Of a stretch of 64,000 bases of DNA, positions 54,516-63,056 are shown piece by piece (position 1 is the first letter of the stretch; the number at the start of each line of letters is the position of its first letter). The notes beneath the pieces were generated by a model that saw only the letters and a program-made list of their open reading frames with translations, did not search any database and was not told where the DNA came from. The DNA lies in the NCBI GenBank assembly GCA_964501185.1, contig CAZCRT010000008.1, positions 1 through 64,000 of the forward strand, written 5' to 3'. Origin of the DNA: BS150m-G50 sp964501185 [NCBI: uncultured Bacteroidia bacterium] (lineage in GTDB: Bacteria; CAIWAD01; BS150m-G50). Both the position numbers and the translations under genes were made by a program.

Positions 54516-56939
54516 ATGCGAAGCCTGTTGACCCTGAGCGGAGCAGCCCTGTTGTTCTCTCTGCATTCCCTTTATGCGACCGTTCTCATTCACGAGGTTC
54601 ATTACGATGTCACCGGCAGCGATAACGGTGAGTTTGTCGAGCTGTTTAACACCGGCGCTTCGGATGTTGACATCTCCGGCTGGTATCTGGGTGATGAGGA
54701 AACTGAAGGTGGCGGGGAATCAATGAGCAGTTTTCCCGGTGGCACCATTATCTGCGCCGGAGACTTTCTGCTGATCGCACGCGATGAGGTAGAGTTTGTG
54801 GCACATTTCGGCCTGACACCGGATGTGATCATGCCCTTCGCTCTCAGCAACAGCGGTGACGAGGTATTGCTCTCGCGCAGTTTCTATGCCGAATACGAAG
54901 ATGTAGTAGCATACGAAGGGGGTAGTTTCCCCGGTGTAACCCCACATCCGGGAGTCGGCACCGGGTTTTCACTGGAGCGGGTAGATCTGACTGATACTGA
55001 TGATTGTTCATTAGATTTCACCTCCATCAATCCTCCGACACCTACAGCTGCAGACTGTACACCCGATCCTCCTATCGAAGGTACTATTTCCGCATTCTTC
55101 AACGGCTCTGTCAATCCGGGATACGCTGTATACGATCCGGCAAACGGGTATGATGATCTAGCCAATCGTCTGATTGCACTGATAGACCAGACCACAGTTT
55201 CACTCGATATCTGTATATACAATCTCTCTTTAGGCGATATTGCCAATGCGATCATCGCAGCGCATAACCGCGGTGTCAGCGTGCGGGTCATCATTGAAGA
55301 TGACAATCATAATTCCTATACACAGTCTATGGAGAATGCCGGCATTACCATTATTGATGATTCCTTCGGCAGTAACTCCGGGTCCAATCTGATGCACAAC
55401 AAGTTCGTGCTGTTTGATTACCGGCTGGACGAAGGGGACGATGACGATCAGGTATGGACCGGATCCTACAATTTCACCTACCAGTCGGACACTTATGACG
55501 ACAACAATGTGCTGGTCATTCAATCCAGCCAATTGTGCTCCGTCTATCTGGACGAATTCAACGAGATGTGGGGCGCCACAGGTGAAACACCATCTGCTGA
55601 CAACAGCCGTTTCGGTGGTAACAAGCTGGATAACACACTACATTCAGTCACCATTGACAGCAGTTTGGTCGAACTCTACTTCTCCCCCTCCGATGGCGCT
55701 ACCGCTGAACTGACGCAGCTGATTGCCACCGCTGACCATGATATATACTTCTGCATCCTCTCTTTCACCCGTACCGATGTCGAAGACGCCCTGCATAACC
55801 GCTTTAACGCCGGTAAGCCGGTACGTGGTGTGTTTGACTACGCGCAGGGAAACGATCCCTACTCAGTTTTCAGCGATATGGCCGGCACCGGTGACGATCC
55901 CTGGAATCCTGCAGCGGATGTTCACCTGGATGGCAACGGTTCCGGAATGATGCATCACAAATACATGCTGATCGACCCACAGCATCCTGACTCAGACCCG
56001 ATTGTGATTACCGGTTCCATGAACTGGTCTACATCCGGTGGATTTTACAACGATGAAAACATGATCGTTATCCATGATCCTCATATTGCCGACCAGTATT
56101 TCCAGGAATTTGCCGCCCGGTTTATTGATGCCGGCGGGGAGCTGCCCGATGGCGGAGATGAGGTCAGCATCCATGACATCCAGTACACAGAAGATCCTTC
56201 CGGCAGTTCTCCATACGAAGGCGCACAGGTTTCCACCAGCGGGCTGGTGTCTGCTGTCTTCAGCAGTGGTTTCTTCCTGAGTGAAAACAACAACGCGCCC
56301 TGGAGCGGGATTTATGTGTATAACAATACAATCAACCCGGTGGTTGGTGATTCACTTACGCTGAATGCAACCGTAGCGGAGTACTACGAACTGACCGAGC
56401 TGACAGGTGTCAGCGATTTCATACTGCATGAAAGCGGCCTGATACCGGTTCCTCTGACTGTCAGTTGCCTGGAAGCTGCCGGTGAACAATATGAAGGGTG
56501 TTTCCTGCAGTTGAACGATCTGACCGTCATCGATCCTGATCTCGGATATGGTGAGTGGAGTGTCAGTGATGGTACTGCTACGCTGGTGGTAGATGATATG
56601 GGCAGTTACACTTATGTGCCACAGGCGGGTGATCAGATTGCGCAGTTAACCGGCCCGTTGTACTTCGGCTATGGCCTGTTCAAACTGGAACCGCGTGATG
56701 ATGATGATATTGTACTCTCACTGCCGGCAGTAACTGACCTGGCCATCACTACTGATGGCAGCACTGTTCAGCTCTCCTGGAGTGCAATCCCGGGTGCAAC
56801 TCACTATCGTATTTTCGCTGCAGTTGATCCCTGGTTTACTCCGGGGCCGGAAAACCTGGTAACGGAAACAGCTCTGCTCATTTATGATGAAGCGGTGTCA
56901 GGATCAGCTCTGTTCTACCGGGTGGTAGCACTGAATTGA
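54516..56939 (+). CDS. secreted lamin-tail / phospholipase-D-family nuclease-like protein
   Basis: An 807-residue exported protein. Signal peptide about 1-21. Lamin-tail domain about 22-165 (LIHEVHYDVTGSDNGEFVELFN). Phospholipase-D-like domain about 185-545 with two complete HxK(x4)D motifs: H294-K296-D301 and H480-K482-D487, so it can form a full active site. Then a beta/OB-like domain (about 550-730) and a fibronectin-type III end. PLD enzymes cut phosphodiester bonds of DNA or lipids; the LTD suggests a DNA- or cell-surface-associated nuclease. No PNPFN sorting domain. GGAG lies before ATG 54516. Confidence 0.88.
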   Translation: MRSLLTLSGAALLFSLHSLYATVLIHEVHYDVTGSDNGEFVELFNTGASDVDISGWYLGDEETEGGGESMSSFPGGTIICAGDFLLIARDEVEFVAHFGLTPDVIMPFALSNSGDEVLLSRSFYAEYEDVVAYEGGSFPGVTPHPGVGTGFSLERVDLTDTDDCSLDFTSINPPTPTAADCTPDPPIEGTISAFFNGSVNPGYAVYDPANGYDDLANRLIALIDQTTVSLDICIYNLSLGDIANAIIAAHNRGVSVRVIIEDDNHNSYTQSMENAGITIIDDSFGSNSGSNLMHNKFVLFDYRLDEGDDDDQVWTGSYNFTYQSDTYDDNNVLVIQSSQLCSVYLDEFNEMWGATGETPSADNSRFGGNKLDNTLHSVTIDSSLVELYFSPSDGATAELTQLIATADHDIYFCILSFTRTDVEDALHNRFNAGKPVRGVFDYAQGNDPYSVFSDMAGTGDDPWNPAADVHLDGNGSGMMHHKYMLIDPQHPDSDPIVITGSMNWSTSGGFYNDENMIVIHDPHIADQYFQEFAARFIDAGGELPDGGDEVSIHDIQYTEDPSGSSPYEGAQVSTSGLVSAVFSSGFFLSENNNAPWSGIYVYNNTINPVVGDSLTLNATVAEYYELTELTGVSDFILHESGLIPVPLTVSCLEAAGEQYEGCFLQLNDLTVIDPDLGYGEWSVSDGTATLVVDDMGSYTYVPQAGDQIAQLTGPLYFGYGLFKLEPRDDDDIVLSLPAVTDLAITTDGSTVQLSWSAIPGATHYRIFAAVDPWFTPGPENLVTETALLIYDEAVSGSALFYRVVALN

Positions 56940-56998
56940 TTATGTTTCGTGTGTTAGAGAGAATTGATACCTGAAGTGAGTCAGCTTCCTGGAGATGG

Positions 56999-57358
56999 CT
57001 ACATCAGGATTATGTATATCAGAACACAGCATACTAAACCACAGAGTGCGTTAAGGCCATCGTCTTTAAAGGCCTTCGGGGTAGATTCAGCCAACCATTT
57101 TTCCATCTCATGAATGGATAGACTGGTCCTCAATCCCGCTTTTGTAACTGCAATATGCTTCGCAGCCAGAAGCGACTGACAGGAAGTATGCCCGTCAGAA
57201 CCAGATTCCACTAACGCCATTGAACCAGCCAGTATGCAGTCATCAGCTGCAGTCTTACCACCATGTGCAGCTGAAAGGATATCCGTGACCTCCGGGGATC
57301 CGGCCTGCATTAAAGCCGGGATGGAAATCATAAGAAAGCATATGAGTACTCTTAACAT
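56999..57358 (-). CDS. small exported membrane protein, unknown
   Basis: A 119-residue protein I do not recognise. Signal peptide about 1-19 (LMQAG) and a C-terminal helix about 102-119 (LCGLVCCVLIYIILM). It is the last gene of the long leftward operon, its ATG overlapping the stop of the YidD-like gene (TAATG), and GGAGGAGGAAGG precedes it. Its small size and context suggest an accessory to that membrane protein. Confidence 0.7.
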   Translation of the reverse strand: MLRVLICFLMISIPALMQAGSPEVTDILSAAHGGKTAADDCILAGSMALVESGSDGHTSCQSLLAAKHIAVTKAGLRTSLSIHEMEKWLAESTPKAFKDDGLNALCGLVCCVLIYIILM

Positions 57359-58038
57359 TAACCTTCCTCCTCCAGCACTGACAGAATATTGAAATAGACA
57401 TCACTGAGATAGAAAGAAGAGAATATGAAAAATGATAGATAAATCCGGATACCACGGGACTCATAACCCTGCATGAGCCGATATCCAGAATAGCCTGTAA
57501 CAAAGAGCATTGAGACTCCATCCCAGAAACGGCCATTGACCATTTTGTTAAACCCCGGCAGCACAAATGATAATGGAACGGTGAGCCAGGGCAGGTGATC
57601 ACTTCTGAAATATGATCCCGCCCGGGATGCGTTTACCAGTCTATGGTTCTCAGAGGGATAATAGCTGTTGGCAAAAGGATGGCAGCGGGATACCCGGTCT
57701 GCTCCATACAGAATCCCCGGGAAGATGCCATGCTTCCGGATAGAGTGGATGCCGTATTCGGAACAGCAGGGCTCAAATTGACAATTCAGGAGGGGCGTAC
57801 TGAAGGATATCTTCTGCCATCCCCTGATGGCCAGAATCGCCGGATTCCAACTCTCATTAATGCCCGGACTACTATCCTCAGTGAGCCATTGACCGGGTTG
57901 TGCCATTGTCTCGATCTTCAGCCTATCACCCGTTTTCTTCACAGCGACAGCGTCGGACGAAAAGAGGAACAGAGTAAACAGAATTGATAGAATATTGACC
58001 GGGCGGAGTGTGTTGTGTCTGAAGCGCACTATTCTCAC
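57358..58038 (-). CDS. YidD-like domain fused to membrane helices
   Basis: A 226-residue protein. Residues 10-32 form a signal-anchor or signal peptide. Residues 66-130 match the YidD (haemolytic, PF01809) family: CxFxPxCSEYG-type motif at 86-95 (Cys86, Cys91, Cys92) and RCHPF at 118-122. After it come an LPGxxxxxNGRFWDG segment, as in DUF5683-like membrane proteins, and two or three helices (about 151-165, 172-190, 198-218). YidD normally is a small cytoplasmic helper of YidC membrane insertion, so this fusion is unusual. Overlaps the GAF-HisKA gene (ATGA). Confidence 0.72.
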   Translation of the reverse strand: MRIVRFRHNTLRPVNILSILFTLFLFSSDAVAVKKTGDRLKIETMAQPGQWLTEDSSPGINESWNPAILAIRGWQKISFSTPLLNCQFEPCCSEYGIHSIRKHGIFPGILYGADRVSRCHPFANSYYPSENHRLVNASRAGSYFRSDHLPWLTVPLSFVLPGFNKMVNGRFWDGVSMLFVTGYSGYRLMQGYESRGIRIYLSFFIFSSFYLSDVYFNILSVLEEEG

Positions 58039-58883
58039 ATCTCTTCTGCGTTCAGGGAAACCGTCTCCACAGGGGGGATCAGCTTATACATCTCCTCATC
58101 GTCGAGGTAGGATTCGATAACAGGGTGGGGCATGTTAGCCAGCTGCTGCAGAATACCACCCAGTTTGTATGTCTCTGCCAGAATGCTATCGAGCTTCTGG
58201 CGGGCGGGATCCTTATCCGCCAGTTTCAGCAACAGCATTTCCGCATTACCGGCGATAGCTGTCAGCGGATTGTTGATCTCATGATTCAGGGTTGTCACCA
58301 TGCGGCTGATGGTCTTGAGTTGTTCCTGCTCCAGCAGTTGAGCCTGCATCTTGCGTAATCGTGCGTAACTGCTCTGCAACTCCTGATGCGAACGGCGCAG
58401 ACGCTTAACCAGCTCCAGGTTCCGAATTATAAGTGCCGCCTGGCTTCCCAGCACACTCAACATGTCCAGGTCAAGCCTGATGAAGGCTTCCGGCTCCCGG
58501 TGCCCGAAGTTGAGTACCCCGATCAACTCTTCTTCAATCACCAGCGGGATTGAAACAAAAGAGCGCCAGCTGTCTTTCTCCTGCTGATGTCGGCGCTGAA
58601 TATCATTGAGTAGCAGCGGCTGCCGGCGTCGTGCAATCCATCCGGCCAATCCCTCACCCATATCGAAACTGACCGGCATAATCAGATTGACTTCCCGGCC
58701 GATTCTGGCGGCACATTCAAGCTGTCTATCCCCCTCCTTGAAGAGGTAGAGTGTCGCATCCTGCCAGGGAATCACTTCCCGGGTCAGCTGCAGTAACGCT
58801 TCCGGCATAGTTGCAGGATCGTGAGTGGTCTGAATCAACCCACTCAGCTGCGCCAGCATATCCAGTGCTTTCTTACCGTTCAT
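58035..58883 (-). CDS. GAF-HisKA protein lacking ATPase domain
   Basis: A 282-residue protein. GAF domain about 1-160, a coiled coil about 160-190, then a HisKA dimerisation domain about 190-255 with the phospho-acceptor His201 in NHEINNPLTAI. It ends about 25 residues later: there is no N-box, G1 or G2 box, so no HATPase domain. It could be phosphorylated by another kinase or act as a scaffold. It lies in the flagellar operon. Confidence 0.85.
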   Translation of the reverse strand: MNGKKALDMLAQLSGLIQTTHDPATMPEALLQLTREVIPWQDATLYLFKEGDRQLECAARIGREVNLIMPVSFDMGEGLAGWIARRRQPLLLNDIQRRHQQEKDSWRSFVSIPLVIEEELIGVLNFGHREPEAFIRLDLDMLSVLGSQAALIIRNLELVKRLRRSHQELQSSYARLRKMQAQLLEQEQLKTISRMVTTLNHEINNPLTAIAGNAEMLLLKLADKDPARQKLDSILAETYKLGGILQQLANMPHPVIESYLDDEEMYKLIPPVETVSLNAEEM

Positions 58884-58900
58884 ATGATTATAACCACTTC

Positions 58901-59164
58901 CTACATCCTGCCGTCAACACCACCATCACGCATCGTTCCGATCCGTTTCAACCTGATGGTCGGCCGCAGTTTTTCCACCAGCAGGATAATTCTCTCACCA
59001 ATCTGTAATGTCTCACGGCTGGTAAACGGCAGTGTTACACCAGCCAGAGCAATATCCCAACTGCCATCCTGCCGGTGTTCTTTTACCAGTGCTGTCAGAA
59101 TTTGTCCCTGTCGCAACTTACTGCGCAGCTTCTCTAAACCATTCTCACTCGTTTGCAGAGACAA
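58901..59164 (-). CDS. small beta-domain protein, FliK-like
   Basis: An 87-residue protein. The pattern GQILTALVKEHRQDGSWDIAL...LPFTSRETLQIGERIIL resembles the short beta domain found in some FliK/hook-length-control proteins (GQ..TA.V...G...L...G..L.L.GE.L.L.V). The start is a TTG at 59164, two bases after the upstream stop, with no better codon in frame. Flagellar link rests mostly on context. Confidence 0.6.
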   Translation of the reverse strand: MSLQTSENGLEKLRSKLRQGQILTALVKEHRQDGSWDIALAGVTLPFTSRETLQIGERIILLVEKLRPTIRLKRIGTMRDGGVDGRM

Positions 59165-59166
59165 CG

Positions 59167-60444
59167 TCAGCTTTCATTTTCCTGAGATTCCTCATCCTCT
59201 TTTTCAGACGGGGAATTACTTTCCTGATGGCGCATCTGCAGAATCAGTCGAACTTCATCCTGGCTGAGCCCGAGCGTGCCGGCGATTTCCGCGGTTCCCT
59301 TTTTCTTGTCAGCCAGCCGATAGACTTCCTTGTCACGCTCATAGCCCGGCTTGTCTTCCCCCTTTCCGTCAGCTGGCCTGTCCTCGTCTGCTGCAGGGGA
59401 TGATGTTTCATCTCCGGCGGATTTCTTCTTTTCATCCTTTTTTTTGCGGGCCTTCCTGCCTTTGGCCTCTTTGTCCGGGGTGGCTTCATCTTCTGTATCA
59501 GAGTCGGAATCAAAACTGGCGAGGTGCTTTCTTTCGACCATTTTATGGCGTACCAGTAAACCAGCACCAACCAGGATCAGTCCAACCAGTCCAGCCAGCA
59601 ACAGTTTCAGACTCAGTTCCGGTATCCCGCCGGCCCCCTCTGGATTGTCCGTATTTGATTCTGATGCTGATTCCTGACTGCTGATGCTGTTGTCATAGCC
59701 AGCCAGCATTCTGGCCACCACTACGCCATAGGTTGGTTTAAGCAGTAATGGATCCAGATGAGCGTATGCTTCCTCAGTGTTTTTACCGGTCAGATAGATA
59801 GATCCAAGCCGGAAGTGGAGTGTGTCTGCGTCAGGCCGGGTAACAAGTTCCTTCTCGAGAATGCGACAGGCCGTTTCCGGGTCTCCTGCCTGCTCCAGAG
59901 TGGCAACAATCTCAAGCAGCTGCAGCAGTTCCTCATGACTGAGATCAGGAGCTTCCTCTGCCCTGTCTGTCTGCTCAGGGGAAGGTGATGATGAATCTTT
60001 CCTGACTTCTGTTCTGGCAGGTTCCGGTGGAGTGGCTTCTGCTTCCCTGGTTGCGGGGGCACCACTACTACGGTGCAGGCAGTCAACTACGAAACGGAAT
60101 CCGCTTCCACCACCCTGACGAAAAGCGTGAACTTCCAGCACATCGCTGAGGTCCAGGCGGTAGACCAGACGGTCCGGTGCAACATCATGAAGGTTTATCT
60201 GCAGCAGGTGTGGACTCACTGGTTGCTGCAGGTGCTTTGCCAGAAGCTGGATATTACCATGGAGAATTACATCGATATAACCCTGATCCAGGTGGCGTTC
60301 AATTTCTACCGGTGTTCTCTCTGTCAGATCAAAAACAATCCGGTAGTAGGTTTCATGTGGTGCATGCCGGATGTCAAGCAGTTGTGGTACAGCCTGAACG
60401 GACTGAACCAGTATCAGCAACCCTATCAATCGTAACAACAGCAT
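59167..60444 (-). CDS. AMIN-TPR-transmembrane-HTH protein
   Basis: A 425-residue envelope protein. Signal peptide about 1-18; AMIN-like domain about 20-120, which binds cell-wall polymers in other proteins; a short TPR-like stretch about 165-230; a membrane helix about 263-285 (LLLAGLVGLILVGAGLLV); a charged linker rich in Lys, Glu and Asp; and a C-terminal HTH-like segment (IAGTLGLSQDEVRLILQM) as in DUF6115/DUF2802 proteins of flagellar operons. It could link the cell wall to a cytoplasmic partner. Confidence 0.75.
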   Translation of the reverse strand: MLLLRLIGLLILVQSVQAVPQLLDIRHAPHETYYRIVFDLTERTPVEIERHLDQGYIDVILHGNIQLLAKHLQQPVSPHLLQINLHDVAPDRLVYRLDLSDVLEVHAFRQGGGSGFRFVVDCLHRSSGAPATREAEATPPEPARTEVRKDSSSPSPEQTDRAEEAPDLSHEELLQLLEIVATLEQAGDPETACRILEKELVTRPDADTLHFRLGSIYLTGKNTEEAYAHLDPLLLKPTYGVVVARMLAGYDNSISSQESASESNTDNPEGAGGIPELSLKLLLAGLVGLILVGAGLLVRHKMVERKHLASFDSDSDTEDEATPDKEAKGRKARKKKDEKKKSAGDETSSPAADEDRPADGKGEDKPGYERDKEVYRLADKKKGTAEIAGTLGLSQDEVRLILQMRHQESNSPSEKEDEESQENES

Positions 60445-60452
60445 GAATAACC

Positions 60453-61700
60453 TCAGTTCTGATCTTCCGGTGGCTTATCCTGTTCACCGGTCTCATTCCT
60501 GTCAGGACGCAGGTTGAGCATCTTTAAGTCTCCCAGGTAGTTGACCGATTCCAGTGATTCAAGTTGTTCGAATCTTTGTATCACGTCAGCTATCCGGTCA
60601 CTGTTTTCCATCAGGGTCTGCAATCGCTCTCTGTCCTTCTGGCGCATCGGGGAATCTTTATCATTCAGCATGAGATAGAGCTGACTCTTGATGGTGGTCA
60701 GAGGATTATTGATCTCATGACTGACCGCTATGGCAGCTTCACTCAGCAGTTGAAATTTCTCTGCGAAGCGCGCTTTTTCCTGCAACTGCCGTGTCTCGGT
60801 CATATCTCGCACCAGCAGCATTGATCTGTTCTGCATCTCTACCTGCAGCGGAGTGACAGTGATATCAGTTTCCAGCTTCTGTTGCTGGTCATTAATCAGG
60901 GTTGCTTCCAGTCGCCCTGTTTTGCGTGAAGCGAGTAGTTGCTGCAGCTGTTTCTGCTGCTTTCTCTCAATCAGCAGATCGATAAAATCGCGATGCAGAA
61001 ACTTGTCTTTACTCCAACCCATTCTCACGATTGCAGGATTGGCAAATTGAATTGATCCCTCTTCGTCCAGCAGGATTACCGCCTCCTGAGCTTGAGTGAT
61101 CAGAGTATCCAGAAAGGCGCTGGTTCGTTCAATTTTCTGGTAGAGCAGGGAATTCTGCAAGGCCACAGCTGCCTGGTTGACCGTGTAGAAAATTGTATCC
61201 AGGCTATGCTGTGTGATTGTATCACGAACAGCAGAAGTCGTGCAGATGAAAAATCCGATCCCCTGACCACCGACAGCCAGTGGTACAACCAGGAAAGAAA
61301 GCTGTTGACCGGAATCATCGCTCTCTTCCTGTATCACATCAATATCCGGAACCAGTATTGCGCGCTGTTCACCCTGTATCCAATCGATGATACCGTCACT
61401 GATCATACCGGGAACAGCACTTGTGAGCGCTTTTTCCGGGCTTCCAAAGCAGACCGGCTTATCGCTTTCGGTCATCAGATACACTGCACATGAATCAAAA
61501 TCTACCAGTCGGGCGACAACTCCGAAGAGTGCTTCTACCACATAATCCGGTTCCACGGCGGAGCGTATTGTCTCCGATAGCTGCTGGATCTCCTTGAACT
61601 CACCCAGTGACTCACGAAGTGCATCCCGGGTATGAGCAGCTGTAATCAGTTCCTGACGCAGCTGTTCAAGATCGGACCTGTCACTCTTCCGCTTGTCCAT
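60453..61700 (-). CDS. GAF-PAS-HisKA protein lacking ATPase domain
   Basis: A 415-residue protein. GAF domain about 30-185, PAS about 195-300, HisKA about 318-385 with acceptor His328 (SHEINNPLTTI). About 88 residues after the H-box it ends, without a HATPase domain. ATG 61700 is 13 bases after the HDOD stop, while the frame extends to 61772, overlapping that gene. Shares its architecture logic with the 58035-58883 protein. Confidence 0.85.
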   Translation of the reverse strand: MDKRKSDRSDLEQLRQELITAAHTRDALRESLGEFKEIQQLSETIRSAVEPDYVVEALFGVVARLVDFDSCAVYLMTESDKPVCFGSPEKALTSAVPGMISDGIIDWIQGEQRAILVPDIDVIQEESDDSGQQLSFLVVPLAVGGQGIGFFICTTSAVRDTITQHSLDTIFYTVNQAAVALQNSLLYQKIERTSAFLDTLITQAQEAVILLDEEGSIQFANPAIVRMGWSKDKFLHRDFIDLLIERKQQKQLQQLLASRKTGRLEATLINDQQQKLETDITVTPLQVEMQNRSMLLVRDMTETRQLQEKARFAEKFQLLSEAAIAVSHEINNPLTTIKSQLYLMLNDKDSPMRQKDRERLQTLMENSDRIADVIQRFEQLESLESVNYLGDLKMLNLRPDRNETGEQDKPPEDQN

Positions 61701-61713
61701 GGATCTGCCTGTT

Positions 61714-62676
61714 CTAGCTGTTGCCGGTACGGTTCTCGCTGCCCCAGGCGTAATAATCAGACTCCGGGACATCTCTACCCTGAATTATACTGCGGAACGC
61801 ATTAGCACGTTCGAACTCCTCCCTGAAGAGATCAGTATAATGATCAATATCGACTTCACCCTGTGGGGTGCGATGCAGTTGCAGGAGGTTTGCCACCGGT
61901 TCTGCCACTCCCCAGATTTTCCCCTCCTGCGCATAGTGCGGATGCAGGCGCCGTGTAAGAAAATCAGCGAAATAGGTTATTGCAGTAAGCTGAGACAGTT
62001 CCTCTTCCAGCAGTGGCTGATGATGATAACGAATGGCATCGACTATCTGCTCCGGCAGATTCCAGCGCCGGGTCAGCAATCCTCCGATTTCTGCGTGGCA
62101 CAATCCCAGAATTTCCTTCTCCGCTTCCCAGAGCAGGTAGTCCTTCTTCTCCTGTAATCGCTGGATCTCAGTGAACTCCTGTGGCAGGTAGCGTACAATG
62201 ACCAGCCGTCCGATATCGTGCAGCAATCCGGTCACAAATGCTTCACCGACTACACGATAGTTACCTTCCCTGCTTATCATCCTGGCGGCAATTGCAGTAC
62301 CGATAGAGTGTTCCCAGAATCCGGTCATATCAAATCCGGTGACTTCATGGCTGATATTGAATCGATCCACCAGCGAAGAGCTGACACCGAGATCTTTGAC
62401 CGTGTTGAAGCCGAGTACAACTATTGCCAGGTTGATAGTGCCGATACGGCGTGGAAAGCCATAGAAAGCAGAGTTAGCCAGCTTCAGCATCCGGGCAGTC
62501 AGGCCGGGATCGGTTGCGATCAGACGGGAGAGTGTCGCCGCGTTTGTCTTCGGATTATCCACCAGTTCGACAATTTTGGAGACAACCATCGGTAGTGACG
62601 GTAGATCGAGAATACCATCGGCAATTGCTCTCACTCTGTCAGCTTTGGTTAACGGGGCAACTTGGGAAGGGGGCAT
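61714..62676 (-). CDS. HDOD-domain signalling protein
   Basis: A 320-residue protein with an HDOD domain (about 20-215): LPSLPMVVSKIVELV, ATDPGLTARMLKLANSAFYG and LLHDIGRLVI. HDOD domains are HD-related, usually catalytically weak and act as adaptors in chemotaxis and c-di-GMP signalling. Starts 2 bases after the upstream stop. Confidence 0.88.
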   Translation of the reverse strand: MPPSQVAPLTKADRVRAIADGILDLPSLPMVVSKIVELVDNPKTNAATLSRLIATDPGLTARMLKLANSAFYGFPRRIGTINLAIVVLGFNTVKDLGVSSSLVDRFNISHEVTGFDMTGFWEHSIGTAIAARMISREGNYRVVGEAFVTGLLHDIGRLVIVRYLPQEFTEIQRLQEKKDYLLWEAEKEILGLCHAEIGGLLTRRWNLPEQIVDAIRYHHQPLLEEELSQLTAITYFADFLTRRLHPHYAQEGKIWGVAEPVANLLQLHRTPQGEVDIDHYTDLFREEFERANAFRSIIQGRDVPESDYYAWGSENRTGNS

Positions 62677-62678
62677 AT

Positions 62679-63041
62679 TCAGGCTTTCACATCAATTTCA
62701 TGGTCTGGTCCGGGCCGGCTTTTCTCCGGTTCAGTTTCAGTTGTCTCTTCCCGGTCTGACTCTTTTTTATGTTGCTTACGAATGAACTTCTTCTGCTTCT
62801 CACTGTCGGCTTTGGCCCGGTAGTCTTCTTCCGCTTCCTGGGCTTTTCGCAACCGCGCTTTCGCTTTCTCTTCATCTGCGGCAGCATTAGCGACCTGGTG
62901 CTGCAGAGCCTGTTGACGCATTGCTTCCTGAAGACGCTCGATCAGTTTTGTCTTGGAGAAGTTATCCTGCAGGTCGATAGAGCGTATCATTGATTCACTA
63001 CTCTTTTCAGCAACGATATCAACAGCTCCCGCTGCTGACAC
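62679..63041 (-). CDS. coiled-coil protein of flagellar operon
   Basis: A 120-residue, highly charged protein with a long Ala/Glu/Lys/Arg coiled coil (about 50-95). It has the type 'LQDNFSKTKLIERLQEAMRQQ' seen in small unnamed proteins of many flagellar operons. The start is GTG at 63041, 16 bases after fliA stops; an ATG 17 codons inside (62990) is an alternative. Confidence 0.65.
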   Translation of the reverse strand: MSAAGAVDIVAEKSSESMIRSIDLQDNFSKTKLIERLQEAMRQQALQHQVANAAADEEKAKARLRKAQEAEEDYRAKADSEKQKKFIRKQHKKESDREETTETEPEKSRPGPDHEIDVKA

Positions 63042-63056
63042 GTCGGTGAATTTGTA

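Noticed and set aside
59351-59677. Plus-strand frames within the charged linker of the AMIN protein
   Set aside because: They are shadows of a Lys/Glu-rich coding stretch with no independent support.
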